52,203 nucleotides of DNA, from positions 1 to 52,203 of the forward strand of contig JASBSO010000012.1 of NCBI GenBank assembly GCA_030148905.1, in the 5' to 3' direction. Origin of the DNA: Kordiimonadaceae bacterium. GTDB taxonomy: Bacteria; Pseudomonadota; Alphaproteobacteria; Sphingomonadales; Kordiimonadaceae. Shown here one piece after another: positions 41,776-52,110 of the stretch. Position numbers and translations under genes: made by a program. The notes under the pieces were generated by a model. That model was not told the origin of the DNA and made no database searches. It saw only the letters and a program-made list of their open reading frames with translations. Each line of letters opens with the position of its first letter. Positions within the stretch are counted from its first letter, which is position 1.

Positions 41776-43086
41776 ATGGCGCGCTTTTTCTTTTCTCTCC
41801 TGTTTGCCGTGGCTTTGGGCCACGGTGAGCTATGTGCTGCGGATGGTGCAGCGCTGATCAGGGAAACCGATCTGGATTACCGTGCCAGCCAAAGCCGCCG
41901 CAACGACGCACTGGTTTACTATAACAGCGGCGATTTCCCGCGGGCGCTCAGCGCCATGACCGACGCTTCCAGGCTCAGGCCGACGCATTCGGGGCTGATC
42001 CTCAACCGCGTGCGGCTGGCACTGGCCGCCGGGATGGCCGAAGCGGCGCTGGATGCGGCCACCGACTATCAAAATCTGGGCCTGCCGCTGCCGGGCGGCA
42101 TTTTGGACACGCTCGTCCAGCAAAGCGACAGCCCGCTGATCGGCGGCTTGGTGCGCAAAAACACGGCGCTCAGCCGCCCGGTCGGACGGTTCGAGACCTA
42201 TGCGACCATTCCCGCCGAATACCGGCTGGTGGAGGCCGTCGTCGCTGACGGTGACGGGCGGCTTTATGCAACAACCGTGGTCTCGCGGCAAATCATCGGC
42301 CAGAGGGATGACGGCACGTGGCGGGTGATTTTGGACGGCGCAAAGGCCGGATATCCGAGCTTTTTCGGGCTGGTCTATGACGGTGGGTATTTGACGGCGA
42401 GCTACGGTGTGATCGACCAGACGCCGGGATGGACCTTTCCCTATAAGGTGACGGGGCTGCTGACGGTCAACCCGGAGACCGGCAAGGTCACCGAAACCTT
42501 CGATGCCAATCGTGCGACCGACCCGCTGGAGCAGTTGGGCGATATCGGGCGTATTGGCTACCGGGTTTATGTCAGCGACGCGGCGACGGGCGGGGTTTAC
42601 CACAAGGGAAATTGCCAATTTCACCGCGTGAACGGCACCCATGACGGCATTCAAAATCCGCAAGGCATTGCCTTTTTAGAGGGCAGCCCACACGCGGACG
42701 GGCGCGTCTTTGTCGCCGATTATGGCCGCGGCATCTGGGAGCTGTTTCTTTACGACCCGCCCAAGCTTATGGCCTGGCCCGGTGACCAAACCCTCTTGGG
42801 TATTGATGGGCTGGTGGCCTACAAAGATGCACTTTACGCCGTACAAAACGGGGTGCAGCCCAACCGTGTGCTGAAATTGAGCCTCAAAGGCGACAGCATC
42901 AGCGCCGTCGAGGTCATCGCGCAAAACCATGAAGATTTTCACGAACCGACAACGCTGGCGGTCATTGATGTGGGCCTGCTGCTGGTTGCCCAGTCGCAGT
43001 GGCCGATTTACGGCAAGGACGGCGTAGTGAAAGACGGCACGGCCCCAACAGAGACCAAAATTCTCAGGCTGATTGAAGGCGAGTGA
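41776..43086 (+). CDS. Secreted TPR plus beta-propeller protein
   Basis: A 436-residue protein with a signal peptide (residues 1-22). Residues about 40-90 form two TPR-like helical pairs ([20 protein letters not shown]), and the rest looks like an SMP-30/NHL-type beta-propeller ([49 protein letters not shown]). Such proteins bind or hydrolyse small molecules, or act as scaffolds; no catalytic motif stands out. It ends in a 23-base convergent overlap with queG. Confidence 0.72.
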   Translation: MARFFFSLLFAVALGHGELCAADGAALIRETDLDYRASQSRRNDALVYYNSGDFPRALSAMTDASRLRPTHSGLILNRVRLALAAGMAEAALDAATDYQNLGLPLPGGILDTLVQQSDSPLIGGLVRKNTALSRPVGRFETYATIPAEYRLVEAVVADGDGRLYATTVVSRQIIGQRDDGTWRVILDGAKAGYPSFFGLVYDGGYLTASYGVIDQTPGWTFPYKVTGLLTVNPETGKVTETFDANRATDPLEQLGDIGRIGYRVYVSDAATGGVYHKGNCQFHRVNGTHDGIQNPQGIAFLEGSPHADGRVFVADYGRGIWELFLYDPPKLMAWPGDQTLLGIDGLVAYKDALYAVQNGVQPNRVLKLSLKGDSISAVEVIAQNHEDFHEPTTLAVIDVGLLLVAQSQWPIYGKDGVVKDGTAPTETKILRLIEGE

Positions 43087-44131
43087 GCGCCCACCCCGCC
43101 GCATCGGCCACGACGGGATCGGGGTCGTCGATTAATCGTGTCGTATACGGAATGAATGTTTTATCACCCGAATTGCCAATGGCATAAAGCACATTGCGCA
43201 CAAAGCGATTGCGGCCAATGCGCTTGATCGGGCTTTTGCGAAAGAGTTGGCGAAACGCCGCATCATCGAGCGTGACCAAAGCGTCAAGCGGGGGGGATTG
43301 CAGCTCTGCGCGCGCATGAAAGGCGGCATCGCGTGCGGTTTGTGCAAATTTGTTCCACGGGCAGACGGCCAAACAGTCATCGCAGCCATAAATGCGGTTG
43401 CCAAGCTTGGGGCGCAGCGCCTCGTCCACCGGGCCCTTATGTTCGATGGTCAAATAGCTGATACAGCGACGCGCATCGAGCGTGTAGGGCTCGGGAAAGG
43501 CGTTCGTCGGGCAAATATCAAGGCAGGCCCGGCACGCACCGCAGTGATCACTATGCGGGCTTGAGCGCGGCAGGTCGAGCGTGGTCATCATCGCCGCCAA
43601 AAACACCCAGCTGCCATGACTGCGGGTGACCAAATTGGTGTGCTTGCCCTGCCAGCCAAGGCCCGCAAGCGCCGCCAGCGGCTTTTCCATCACCGGGGCG
43701 GTATCGACAAACACCTTGAGATCACAACCAAATTCCTGCGCCATCCAGCGGCCAAGCGCCTTGATGCGTTTTTTCAAAACATCATGATAATCAAGATTTT
43801 GGGCATAGACCGAAATGGTGCCGCATGACTTTTTGTCCAGCGCCGCTAACGGATTATCCGCGGGGCCGTAATTCGCCGTGAACATCAAAACGCTTCGCGC
43901 CTCAGCCCACAAGCCGCGCGGGCTTTCGCGGTGATGCTGGCGGTCAGCAAGCCACGCCATGCTGCCGTGATGCCCGGCGTCGAGATAGGCCTGCAGGCCC
44001 GCACGCATCTCCCGCGTGCCCTCGGGCGGCGCAACGCCGACGCCATCAAAACCGAGCGCTTTTGCTTCATCGCAGATACGACGATATATGTCGTCTGGGA
44101 CGACTTTTTGATCAGAAGTCGATTTCACCAT
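43064..44131 (-). CDS. queG: Epoxyqueuosine reductase QueG
   Basis: A 355-residue cobalamin-dependent iron-sulfur enzyme that reduces epoxyqueuosine to queuosine in tRNA. Two ferredoxin-type [4Fe-4S] sites are seen: [12 protein letters not shown] and [14 protein letters not shown]. The C-terminus carries a HEAT-like repeat region ([13 protein letters not shown]). The start at 44131 (MVKSTSDQ) lies inside the end of the GST gene (20-base overlap). It works with queD (17.9 kb). Confidence 0.95.
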   Translation of the reverse strand: MVKSTSDQKVVPDDIYRRICDEAKALGFDGVGVAPPEGTREMRAGLQAYLDAGHHGSMAWLADRQHHRESPRGLWAEARSVLMFTANYGPADNPLAALDKKSCGTISVYAQNLDYHDVLKKRIKALGRWMAQEFGCDLKVFVDTAPVMEKPLAALAGLGWQGKHTNLVTRSHGSWVFLAAMMTTLDLPRSSPHSDHCGACRACLDICPTNAFPEPYTLDARRCISYLTIEHKGPVDEALRPKLGNRIYGCDDCLAVCPWNKFAQTARDAAFHARAELQSPPLDALVTLDDAAFRQLFRKSPIKRIGRNRFVRNVLYAIGNSGDKTFIPYTTRLIDDPDPVVADAAGWALTRLQSA

Positions 44132-44798
44132 AATGCGCCGGGGGCTTGAGGCCGGGAATGACATCGGTCAACAGCGGGCTGACCGAGCGGCGCGACTTGA
44201 CGCGCACATACCAGTCTTTGGCGGTGGGCCAGCGGTCCCACAAGATATCGCCGAAATAATCCACCACACTAAGGTGCGCCGCCGCCGCCGCATCGGCCAT
44301 GGTAAAGCGGCTGCCTGCCAGATAATGCCGCCGCTCGGCCAGATATTCGATATAGGCCAGATGTGTTCTGAGATTGTGCGCGGCGCAGCGAATGGCATCG
44401 CTATTGGGTTCGCCCATCTGCATGAAGCGTTTAAACAGCTTTTCATTGACGGTGTGGCGGGTCACTTCGGTGCCGAGCTTGGAATGGAACCAGTCCACCA
44501 GCCGCCGCACTTCGTGCCGGTCTTCCGGCGCTTCGGGCAGAAGGGCGGGTTCGGGGATGGTGTCTTCCAGAAACTCGGCGATGGCGCGCGTGCCCGACAG
44601 CGCCCGCCCGTCATCCAGCAGCAGAACCGGCACTTCACCCGCCGGGTTCAGCTTCAAAAACGCGTCGCGGCGCTCCCAGTCTTTTTCGAGCCTGAGCGTT
44701 GTTTCCAGGCGCTTTTCAGCCAGAAGTACGCGGATAAACCGCGCCGACGGGTTGAGCCAGTGATGATAGAGAATCGGCATGCCCGCGAGGCTACTCAT
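44112..44798 (-). CDS. Glutathione S-transferase family protein
   Basis: A 228-residue protein. The N-terminal thioredoxin-like domain reads [21 protein letters not shown] with the serine at the usual glutathione-activating site, then [15 protein letters not shown] with the cis-proline. The C-terminal helical domain has [15 protein letters not shown], the N-capping motif. AGGAG precedes the ATG at 44798; a longer frame upstream has no ribosome site. It is adjacent to queG, an order I know from several alphaproteobacteria. The substrate is unknown. Confidence 0.9.
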   Translation of the reverse strand: MSSLAGMPILYHHWLNPSARFIRVLLAEKRLETTLRLEKDWERRDAFLKLNPAGEVPVLLLDDGRALSGTRAIAEFLEDTIPEPALLPEAPEDRHEVRRLVDWFHSKLGTEVTRHTVNEKLFKRFMQMGEPNSDAIRCAAHNLRTHLAYIEYLAERRHYLAGSRFTMADAAAAAHLSVVDYFGDILWDRWPTAKDWYVRVKSRRSVSPLLTDVIPGLKPPAHYGEIDF

Positions 44799-44913
44799 TC
44801 CACTCCTAAACGCCAAGCCTTTCGCGCATCATATGCGCAGAAGCCACCGTTGACGCTGTTGAAAGCGGCCACGCACCGCGCGGCCCGCACCGCCACCCGA
44901 GTGCCGAACCGGT

Positions 44914-47900
44914 TTATGCAGCGCTGACGTCCGGGTTTTCCGCTTCAACGGGGGCGGGCAGACGACTGATCATTTCCTTGGGCACAACTTGCAGGAAATT
45001 GGGCAAATGCGCGTCCCACTGCGCCAAAATCTGCGTCCCCCACAGCGAATCGGTTTCCTGAACATGCTGCTCGATCAAAGCGCGCAATTCGGCCTGCCAG
45101 TGGCCAACCCTCACCGGCACCACCCTTACGCTTTCAGTGTTAATGCGCACATGCGCCTCGCCCGAAGCGTCGTAGATATAGGCCATACCGCCCGTCATTC
45201 CGGCACCGAAATTATCGCCGATATCGCCCAGAATCACAGCGCGGCCCCCGGTCATATATTCGCAGCCATTGGCCCCGCACCCTTCCACCACCACATCAGC
45301 GCCCGAATTGCGTACGGCAAAGCGCTCGCCCGCTTGCCCGGCGGCAAACAACTGGCCGGCCGTCGCCCCGTACAGCACGGTATTGCCGATAATGGTGTTG
45401 CGGCGCGCCTCGAAACTGGCGCGCTTGGGCGGTCTCAGCGTGATCATCCCGCCCGACAGACCCTTGCCGACATAGTCATTGGCGTCGCCCGATACCTCCA
45501 GCTTTACCCCTTGCACGGCAAAGGCCCCCAGCGACTGGCCCGCCGATCCACGCAAACGGATCGTCACATGCCCGGGCATCAGGCCGCGCATGCCAAAGGT
45601 GCGGGTGATCTCGCTGGAAAAGCGCGTACCCACCGCCCGGTGGGTATTTTGCACCGAATAGGTCAGCTGCATTTTCTCACCGCGGCTAAAGACAGCGCTG
45701 GCGTCTTCCAGCATTTGCGCGTCCAGCGTATCGGGCACAGCATTGCGGCCTATGGTTTCGTTGACGCGCTGACGGTCGCGGCCCGCCACCTGGACCAACA
45801 GGGGGTTGAGGTCCAAATCATCGAGATGCGCCGCGCCGCGGCTGACCTGGTGCAGCATGTCGGTGCGGCCGATGATGTCCTCGAGCGTGCGCACCCCCAG
45901 CCCCGCCAGAATTTCGCGGGTTTCCTCGGCGATAAAGCTAAAGAGATTGACCACCTTGTCGGCGGTGCCGGTGAATTTCCCGCGCAGCGCTTCGTCCTGC
46001 GTGCAAATGCCGACCGGGCAGGTGTTCGAATGGCACTGACGCACCATGATACAGCCCATCGCCACCAGCGAGGCGGTGCCGACGCCAAATTCCTCCGCGC
46101 CCAGCATCGCGGCAATGACGATGTCGCGTCCGGTGCGGATGCCGCCGTCTACGCGCAGCGTCACCCGGTGGCGCAGATTGTTGAGGGTCAGCACCTGGTT
46201 CACCTCGGCAAGGCCGATCTCCCACGGCGTGCCGGCATATTTGATCGAGGTTTGTGGGCTGGCACCGGTGCCGCCCGAATGCCCCGAAATCTGAATCACA
46301 TCGGCATGCGCCTTGGCCACGCCCGCCGCAATCGTCCCGATGCCCGCCGACGATACCAGCTTCACACACACCCGCGCATGGGGGTTGATCTGCTTCAGGT
46401 CGTAAATCAGCTGCGCCAGATCTTCGATCGAATAGATATCGTGGTGCGGCGGCGGCGAAATCAGCATCACGCCGGGGGTGGAATGCCGCAAGCGGGCAAT
46501 CAGATCGGTCACCTTGAAGCCCGGCAGTTGGCCGCCCTCGCCGGGCTTAGCGCCCTGGGCGACCTTGATCTCGATCTCTTCGCAGGCGTTGAGATATTCC
46601 GCCGTTACCCCAAAACGGCCGGAGGCGATCTGCTTGATCGGCGAATTGGCGTTGTCGCCATTTTCATACGGTGTAAACCGTCGCGGGTCTTCGCCGCCCT
46701 CGCCCGACACCGACTTAGCACCGATGCGGTTCATCGCAATGGCCAGCGTTTCATGCGCTTCGGGGCTTAAGGCCCCCATCGACATACCCGGCGTGACAAA
46801 GCGTTTGCGTAGCTCGGTGATCGACACCACCTCTTCCAGGCCAACCGGGTCACCGGCCGCGCGCACCTCCATCAGGTCGCGCAGCTGCACCGGTGGCAAG
46901 GCGCGCAAGCCCTTGGAATAGGTGATATATTTGGCGTAGGAGTCCTCGGTGACCGCGTCCTGCAACACATGCACAAGCTGGCCTTCATTGGCGTGCACCT
47001 CGCCGTCGCGACGGTAGCGGTACAGGCCGCCAATCGGCAACCGCACCACGTCTGCCGACGCCGCGAAGCCCTTGGCATGCTGTTCCAGCAGCTTTTGCTG
47101 GATGCCGGCCAGGCCAATGCCCGAAATTTTGGTTGGCATGCCGGGGAAAAATTCCTGTACCAGCGCACGGCTAAGGCCAAGGGCTTCAAAATTATAGCCG
47201 CCGCGATAGCTGGAAATGACCGAAATGCCCATTTTCGACAGGATCTTCAACAGGCCCTGATTGACCGCCTCGTGCATGCGGTTCACGCATTCCTCTAGGC
47301 TCAGCTCACCAAACAGGCCGCGCTTGTGGCGGTCGGCGATGGCGTCCTGCAACAAATAGGCGTTCACCGTGGTTGCCCCCACACCCAGCAGCACCGCGTG
47401 ATAATGGGTATCGAGGCACTCTGCCGAGCGGACATTGAGGCTGGTGAATGTGCGCAGACCCTTGTCAACCAGCGAAGTATGCACCCCGGCCGCCGCCAAA
47501 ATCATCGGAATAGCGGCGCGGTCGGGGCCGATGCCTTCGTCGGTCAAAAACAGGTGCGAGCGTCCGGCGCGCACCGCCGTTTCGGCCACCTCGCGGATAT
47601 GGTCAATCGCATCGGTCAGCGCATGGGCACCGCCGCCAACATCAAAGGTGCAATCGATCACCTGCGCGGCATCGCCGAAATAATTCTGCAACGCCGTCCA
47701 TTCGCGGTTGGAAATGATCGGGCTGTCCGACACCAGGCTGCCTGACTGGGTGTGCTGCTCGTCCAGAACATTGGCAAAATTGCCAAAGCGGGTATTCAGG
47801 CTCATCACCCTGTGTTCGCGCAGGCTGTCGATCGGCGGATTGGTGACCTGGCTGAAATTCTGACGGAAATAATGCGACAGATTGCGGTAATGGCGGCTGA

Positions 47901-49416
47901 GAACCGCAGGCGGTGTGTCGTCGCCCATACTGCCAATCGCTTCCTTGGCAGTGGTCACCATGGGCTGGACCAACAGCTCCAAATCCTCCTGGCTGATACC
48001 GGCAATCAGCTGGCGCTGGCGCAGGGTATCACCGTCAAACTGGGTGATCTCCGGCCCCCTGTAGCCGGGAATTTCGGTGATGTCCTTGATGTCTTTGACC
48101 CAGTCGCCATAAGGCTTGGCCTCGGCGATCTGATCTTTGATTTCGCGGTCGTGATAAAACCGCCCCTCATTTAGGTCGAGGGCAACCATCTGCCCGGGCC
48201 CAAGGCGGCCGCGCTCCAGAATATCCTCGTCGGCGACGGTCACCATCCCGGTTTCCGAGCCGATGATCGCCAGGCCCGAATGGGTGAGCGTATACCGCAT
48301 GGGGCGCAGGCCGTTGCGGTCAAGCGCCGCGATGACCCAGCGTCCGTCATAGCCCGCCATAGCAGCGGGGCCGTCCCACGGCTCCATCACCGAATTGGTA
48401 TAGCCGTACATTTGCCGGTGGCTGTCGGGCATGTTGACCTGTTTCGACCAGGCTTCGGGCATTAGCAGGATTTTCGACATCGGCGCGGTGCGCCCGGCGC
48501 GCACCAGCATTTCAAAGGCGGAATCGAGCGCCGCCGAATCCGACGCGCCGTTGGGGATGACCGGTTTGATATCTTCCGAATGCTCGCCAAAAGCCTCGGA
48601 CGCCATGCGGATCTGGTGGCTTTTCATCCAGTTGCGGTTACCGCGGATGGTGTTGATTTCACCGTTATGCGCGATCATCCGGAAGGGCTGTGCCAGCCAC
48701 CACTGCGGAAAGGTGTTGGTGGAGTAGCGCTGGTGATAGACCGCAAAGGACGAGACAAAGCGCTCATCTTGCAGGTCGGGGTAAAAAGTGGACAGCTGTT
48801 CGGCCAGAAACAGGCCCTTGTAGATGACCGAGCGCTGCGACAATGAACAGACATACAGCTCGGGCACCTGCGCCTGAATGGCGGCGCGCTCGATGCGGCG
48901 GCGGATGATATACAGCTCGCGTTCAAAGGCATCGGCGTCGAGGCCCTTGGCGTTGGCGATCATGATCTGCTCGATCTCGGGGCGGGTGGCCTCGGCCTTG
49001 TCGCCGATCACGCTGACATTCACCGGCACATGCCGCCAGCCGTAAATGGTGTGGCCAAAACGCAGAATTTCGCGCTCGACAATGGTGCGGCAGGTTTCCT
49101 GCGCGCCGAGGTCCATGCGCGGCAAAAACACCATGCCCACACCGATGGGGCTTTCGTCGGGCTCGTGCCCGGTGTCGCGGACATGCTCGCGGAAAAACTC
49201 CTGCGGAATTTCCAGGTGAATGCCCGCGCCGTCGCCGGTTTTGCCGTCGGCGTCCACCGCGCCGCGGTGCCAGATCGCCTTGAGGGCCTCAATCCCTTTG
49301 AGGACCACTTCGCGGCGGGGCTTGCCGTCAATGCTGGCAATAAAGCCAACGCCGCAGGCGGCGTGTTCGTCTTCAGGGTCATATAGCCCGATGGGGCCGG
49401 GGCACTGCGGGGTCAT
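44914..49416 (-). CDS. gltB: Glutamate synthase large subunit GltB
   Basis: A 1500-residue enzyme that makes glutamate from glutamine and 2-oxoglutarate with NADPH. A 20-residue propeptide is followed by the nucleophilic Cys21 in ACGVGFIASI of the class II amidotransferase domain. The synthase domain has FMN-binding blocks (HSGGTGASPQTSIKYAG) and the [3Fe-4S] cysteines in MGCIMVRQCHSNTCPVGIC. The C-terminal GXGXG-type domain (GCGANGCEYMTGG) completes it. The start overlaps the gltD stop by four bases. Confidence 0.98.
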   Translation of the reverse strand: MTPQCPGPIGLYDPEDEHAACGVGFIASIDGKPRREVVLKGIEALKAIWHRGAVDADGKTGDGAGIHLEIPQEFFREHVRDTGHEPDESPIGVGMVFLPRMDLGAQETCRTIVEREILRFGHTIYGWRHVPVNVSVIGDKAEATRPEIEQIMIANAKGLDADAFERELYIIRRRIERAAIQAQVPELYVCSLSQRSVIYKGLFLAEQLSTFYPDLQDERFVSSFAVYHQRYSTNTFPQWWLAQPFRMIAHNGEINTIRGNRNWMKSHQIRMASEAFGEHSEDIKPVIPNGASDSAALDSAFEMLVRAGRTAPMSKILLMPEAWSKQVNMPDSHRQMYGYTNSVMEPWDGPAAMAGYDGRWVIAALDRNGLRPMRYTLTHSGLAIIGSETGMVTVADEDILERGRLGPGQMVALDLNEGRFYHDREIKDQIAEAKPYGDWVKDIKDITEIPGYRGPEITQFDGDTLRQRQLIAGISQEDLELLVQPMVTTAKEAIGSMGDDTPPAVLSRHYRNLSHYFRQNFSQVTNPPIDSLREHRVMSLNTRFGNFANVLDEQHTQSGSLVSDSPIISNREWTALQNYFGDAAQVIDCTFDVGGGAHALTDAIDHIREVAETAVRAGRSHLFLTDEGIGPDRAAIPMILAAAGVHTSLVDKGLRTFTSLNVRSAECLDTHYHAVLLGVGATTVNAYLLQDAIADRHKRGLFGELSLEECVNRMHEAVNQGLLKILSKMGISVISSYRGGYNFEALGLSRALVQEFFPGMPTKISGIGLAGIQQKLLEQHAKGFAASADVVRLPIGGLYRYRRDGEVHANEGQLVHVLQDAVTEDSYAKYITYSKGLRALPPVQLRDLMEVRAAGDPVGLEEVVSITELRKRFVTPGMSMGALSPEAHETLAIAMNRIGAKSVSGEGGEDPRRFTPYENGDNANSPIKQIASGRFGVTAEYLNACEEIEIKVAQGAKPGEGGQLPGFKVTDLIARLRHSTPGVMLISPPPHHDIYSIEDLAQLIYDLKQINPHARVCVKLVSSAGIGTIAAGVAKAHADVIQISGHSGGTGASPQTSIKYAGTPWEIGLAEVNQVLTLNNLRHRVTLRVDGGIRTGRDIVIAAMLGAEEFGVGTASLVAMGCIMVRQCHSNTCPVGICTQDEALRGKFTGTADKVVNLFSFIAEETREILAGLGVRTLEDIIGRTDMLHQVSRGAAHLDDLDLNPLLVQVAGRDRQRVNETIGRNAVPDTLDAQMLEDASAVFSRGEKMQLTYSVQNTHRAVGTRFSSEITRTFGMRGLMPGHVTIRLRGSAGQSLGAFAVQGVKLEVSGDANDYVGKGLSGGMITLRPPKRASFEARRNTIIGNTVLYGATAGQLFAAGQAGERFAVRNSGADVVVEGCGANGCEYMTGGRAVILGDIGDNFGAGMTGGMAYIYDASGEAHVRINTESVRVVPVRVGHWQAELRALIEQHVQETDSLWGTQILAQWDAHLPNFLQVVPKEMISRLPAPVEAENPDVSAA

Positions 49417-50849
49417 GCGGCGGCTCCCTTGGCGGTTGTTTTGGACAATAGATAGGATGTGATCTGCTCGGCAGCGTCGCGGCCATCGCGAATGGCCCAC
49501 ACCACCAGCGAGGCCCCGCGCACAATGTCGCCAGCGGCAAAAACCCCGTCCAGATTGGTCATCATGGTGGGATGGTCGACCGTCACCGTACCCCAGCGGG
49601 TAACGCGCAGCGCCGGCTCACCGAAAAGCACAGGCAGGTCTTCGGGCTCGAAGCCCAGCGCCAAAATGCCCATGTCGCAGTCGATCTGAAAACTCGAATC
49701 GGGCACCTGCACAGGCGCGCGGCGCCCGGTGGCATCGGCCGCGCCCAGCGCCATACGGTAGGCGCGCACGGCGCTGACATGGGCGTCGCCCAAAAACGCC
49801 TCCGGCCCTGACAGCCAGACAAAATCCACGCCTTCTTCCTCGGCGTTCTGCACCTCGCGTACCGAGCCGGGCATATTGTCGCGGTCGCGCCGGTAAAGGC
49901 ATTTGACCGAGGCCGCGCCCTGCCGTACCGCAGTGCGCACACAGTCCATCGCGGTGTCGCCGCCGCCGATCACCACCACATGCTTGCCCGCCGCATCCAG
50001 CGTGCCGTCATCAAAGGCGGGTACCGTATCGCCCAACCCCTTGCGGTTGCTGGCGATCAGATAGTCAAGCGCGGCGTGGATGCCGTCCATCCCGACGCCG
50101 GGGCATTTCAGGTCGCGCGGGCGGTACACGCCGGTGGCAATCAGGATCGCGTCATGCTTGGCGCGCAGGTCGGCCATGGTGGCGTCGCGCCCGACCTCAA
50201 AATCACATTGGATGGTAATGCCCGACGCGGTGAGCCGGTCGGTGCGGCGCAGCACCACATGTTTTTCCAATTTAAAGCCCGGGATACCGTATGTCAGCAA
50301 GCCGCCGGGGCGGTCGTGCCGGTCATAGACGGTCACCTGAAACCCGGCGCGGCGCAGTTCTTCGGCGGCCGCCAGGCCTGCGGGCCCCGCCCCGATGATG
50401 CCGACCGATTCGCCGCGCTCCCGGCTGGGGGTAAAGGGTTTAACCCAGCCCTGATCCCAGGCCGTGTCGGCGATATATTTTTCAACGCTGCCGATGGTGA
50501 CCGCATCAAAATCCTTTTCGATCACGCAATTGCCCTCGCACAGCCGGTCCTGCGGGCAGATACGGCCGCAAATTTCGGGCATATTGTTGGTAGCACTCGC
50601 CAGGTCATAGGCTTCCTCGAGCCGGCCTTCCGCCGTCAGTTTCAGCCAGTCGGGGATGTTGTTCCCCAGGGGGCAGTGGATATGACAATAGGGGATACCG
50701 CACTGCGAGCAGCGCGCCGCCTGATCCGCCGCCGCCTTGGGGTCGTAGGGCGCGTATATTTCACCGAAATCGGCGCGGCGCGTGTCCACGGTGCGCTTGT
50801 CGGGCATGGCTTGGGCGCGGCTTACAAATTTCAGCATGTCGTCGGCCAT
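49413..50849 (-). CDS. gltD: Glutamate synthase small subunit GltD
   Basis: A 478-residue flavoprotein. The N-terminus has the [4Fe-4S] cysteine motifs CSQCGIPYCHIHCP and CGRICPQDRLCEGNC, followed by the FAD site GIIGAGPAGLAAAEELRR and the NADPH site VIGGGDTAMDCVRTAV. It passes electrons from NADPH to GltB. It heads the operon gltD-gltB. A 306-base gap with a 27-bp palindrome separates it from uppP. Confidence 0.98.
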   Translation of the reverse strand: MADDMLKFVSRAQAMPDKRTVDTRRADFGEIYAPYDPKAAADQAARCSQCGIPYCHIHCPLGNNIPDWLKLTAEGRLEEAYDLASATNNMPEICGRICPQDRLCEGNCVIEKDFDAVTIGSVEKYIADTAWDQGWVKPFTPSRERGESVGIIGAGPAGLAAAEELRRAGFQVTVYDRHDRPGGLLTYGIPGFKLEKHVVLRRTDRLTASGITIQCDFEVGRDATMADLRAKHDAILIATGVYRPRDLKCPGVGMDGIHAALDYLIASNRKGLGDTVPAFDDGTLDAAGKHVVVIGGGDTAMDCVRTAVRQGAASVKCLYRRDRDNMPGSVREVQNAEEEGVDFVWLSGPEAFLGDAHVSAVRAYRMALGAADATGRRAPVQVPDSSFQIDCDMGILALGFEPEDLPVLFGEPALRVTRWGTVTVDHPTMMTNLDGVFAAGDIVRGASLVVWAIRDGRDAAEQITSYLLSKTTAKGAAA

Positions 50850-51068
50850 GCGTCTCTCCCGGGTCGGCGATCGAACAAGACGGCGATCAAAAATTGGCTA
50901 TGTCAGTCTGTCAGGCGCGACATTTCGAGGCCGCGCCCGTCATGGAAGCCAAAACTATAGGCGGAAACTGCCGGTGGTGCACGCAGATTCCGACATTTAT
51001 GTCAGTATGTATGACCTTTTAATGCGCTAATTTGTAATTTTATGTCTGCAGCATTTTGTCATCATCGA

Positions 51069-51095
51069 TATTTAGGACCAATTCGGACCTAAATA
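51069..51095. promoter_or_regulatory. 27-bp near-perfect palindrome between gltD and uppP
   Basis: Arms TATTTAGGACC and GGACCTAAATA (ten of eleven bases pair) around AATTC, 61 bases before the uppP start. The rest of the 306-base gap (50850-51155) is AT-rich and also holds GACATTTATGTC at 50992-51003, a smaller palindrome. It looks like an operator for a dimeric winged-helix regulator; its identity cannot be told. Confidence 0.65.
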
Positions 51096-51155
51096 AGCCC
51101 TATCTGGCGCTGAGCCAAGATGCTAAGCCGACACAGAGACGTCCGAGGATATCCT

Positions 51156-51986
51156 ATGTCCATCCTTCAATTGATCATTTTGGCGCTGGTGCAGGGCATT
51201 ACCGAATTTCTGCCCATCAGTTCGTCGGGGCATCTGGCGCTGATTGGCCCGTTGACCGGCTGGCCCGATCAGGGCCTTGTTCTGGACGTTTCGGTGCATG
51301 TGGGCACACTCGCCGCGGTGATTGTGTATTTTTGGCGCGATGTGCGCGGCATTGCCTTGGCGGGCCTGGGCGCGGTTGGGATTGCCCCGGCGCGCCGCGC
51401 GGTCGCCGGCAGCGACTATCCCCGACTGTTTTGGGCGCTGGTGATTGCCACGCTGCCCGTCCTCGCCGCCGGATTTTTGATCAAGGCCAGCGGTGCCGGC
51501 GCGCTGTTTCGCAACCCGCTGTCGATCGCGCTGGCAACGCTGCTGTTCGGGGTCATCCTGTGGGTCGCCGACGCCGTGGGTACGCGGTTTAAGCGCATAC
51601 CGGACATCAAGATCAAAGCCGCGCTGATCATTGGCCTGGCGCAAATTCTGGCGCTGATCCCCGGCACCAGCCGATCGGGCATCACTATGACGGCGGCGCG
51701 CTTGCTGGGGTTTGAGCGCACCAGCGCCGCACGGTTTTCGATGCTGCTATCGGTCCCGGTCATCATCGGCGCGGGGCTGTTGATCGGGCTGGAGATCGCC
51801 GAGGCGGACGCGCCGCTATTGTGGCGCGACGCGCTCATTGGCGCGGGCCTGTCGGCCATTGCCGCCTTTGCCGCTATCCACTGGTTGATGCGCTGGCTGG
51901 CGCGCGCGTCAATGGCGGTGTTTGCCCTCTACCGTATTGCGCTGGGGTTGGGCCTGCTCGCCCTGATCTGGAGCGGCGTGCTTTAG
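51156..51986 (+). CDS. uppP: Undecaprenyl-diphosphatase UppP (BacA)
   Basis: A 276-residue membrane enzyme that recycles the undecaprenyl lipid carrier of peptidoglycan synthesis. The active-site motifs EFLPISSSGHL (residues 17-27) and PGTSRSGITM are intact, with the catalytic Glu, Ser and Arg residues. GAGGA lies before the ATG, chosen by family start. High-level bacitracin tolerance is a known effect of this gene's overexpression elsewhere. Confidence 0.95.
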   Translation: MSILQLIILALVQGITEFLPISSSGHLALIGPLTGWPDQGLVLDVSVHVGTLAAVIVYFWRDVRGIALAGLGAVGIAPARRAVAGSDYPRLFWALVIATLPVLAAGFLIKASGAGALFRNPLSIALATLLFGVILWVADAVGTRFKRIPDIKIKAALIIGLAQILALIPGTSRSGITMTAARLLGFERTSAARFSMLLSVPVIIGAGLLIGLEIAEADAPLLWRDALIGAGLSAIAAFAAIHWLMRWLARASMAVFALYRIALGLGLLALIWSGVL

Positions 51987-52050
51987 TGAGTATAGAGCGA
52001 GACTGGCACATCGCGTTGGTCTACGCAGCACCTATCCAGGCGCGACAGCA

Positions 52051-52079
52051 TTGACTAATTGTCCGGCGCACCCGATATT
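52051..52079 (+). promoter_or_regulatory. Candidate promoter of the AtuA-like gene
   Basis: TTGACT (52051-52056) and GATATT (52074-52079) with a 17-base spacer, 32 bases before the ATG at 52111. Confidence 0.5.
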
Positions 52080-52110
52080 TATGGCATGAGCAACATGAAC
52101 GCAGAGATAT

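Noticed and set aside
44989-46770. A 593-codon plus-strand frame opposite gltB
   Set aside because: Shadow composition and no recognisable domain; gltB is certain on the other strand.
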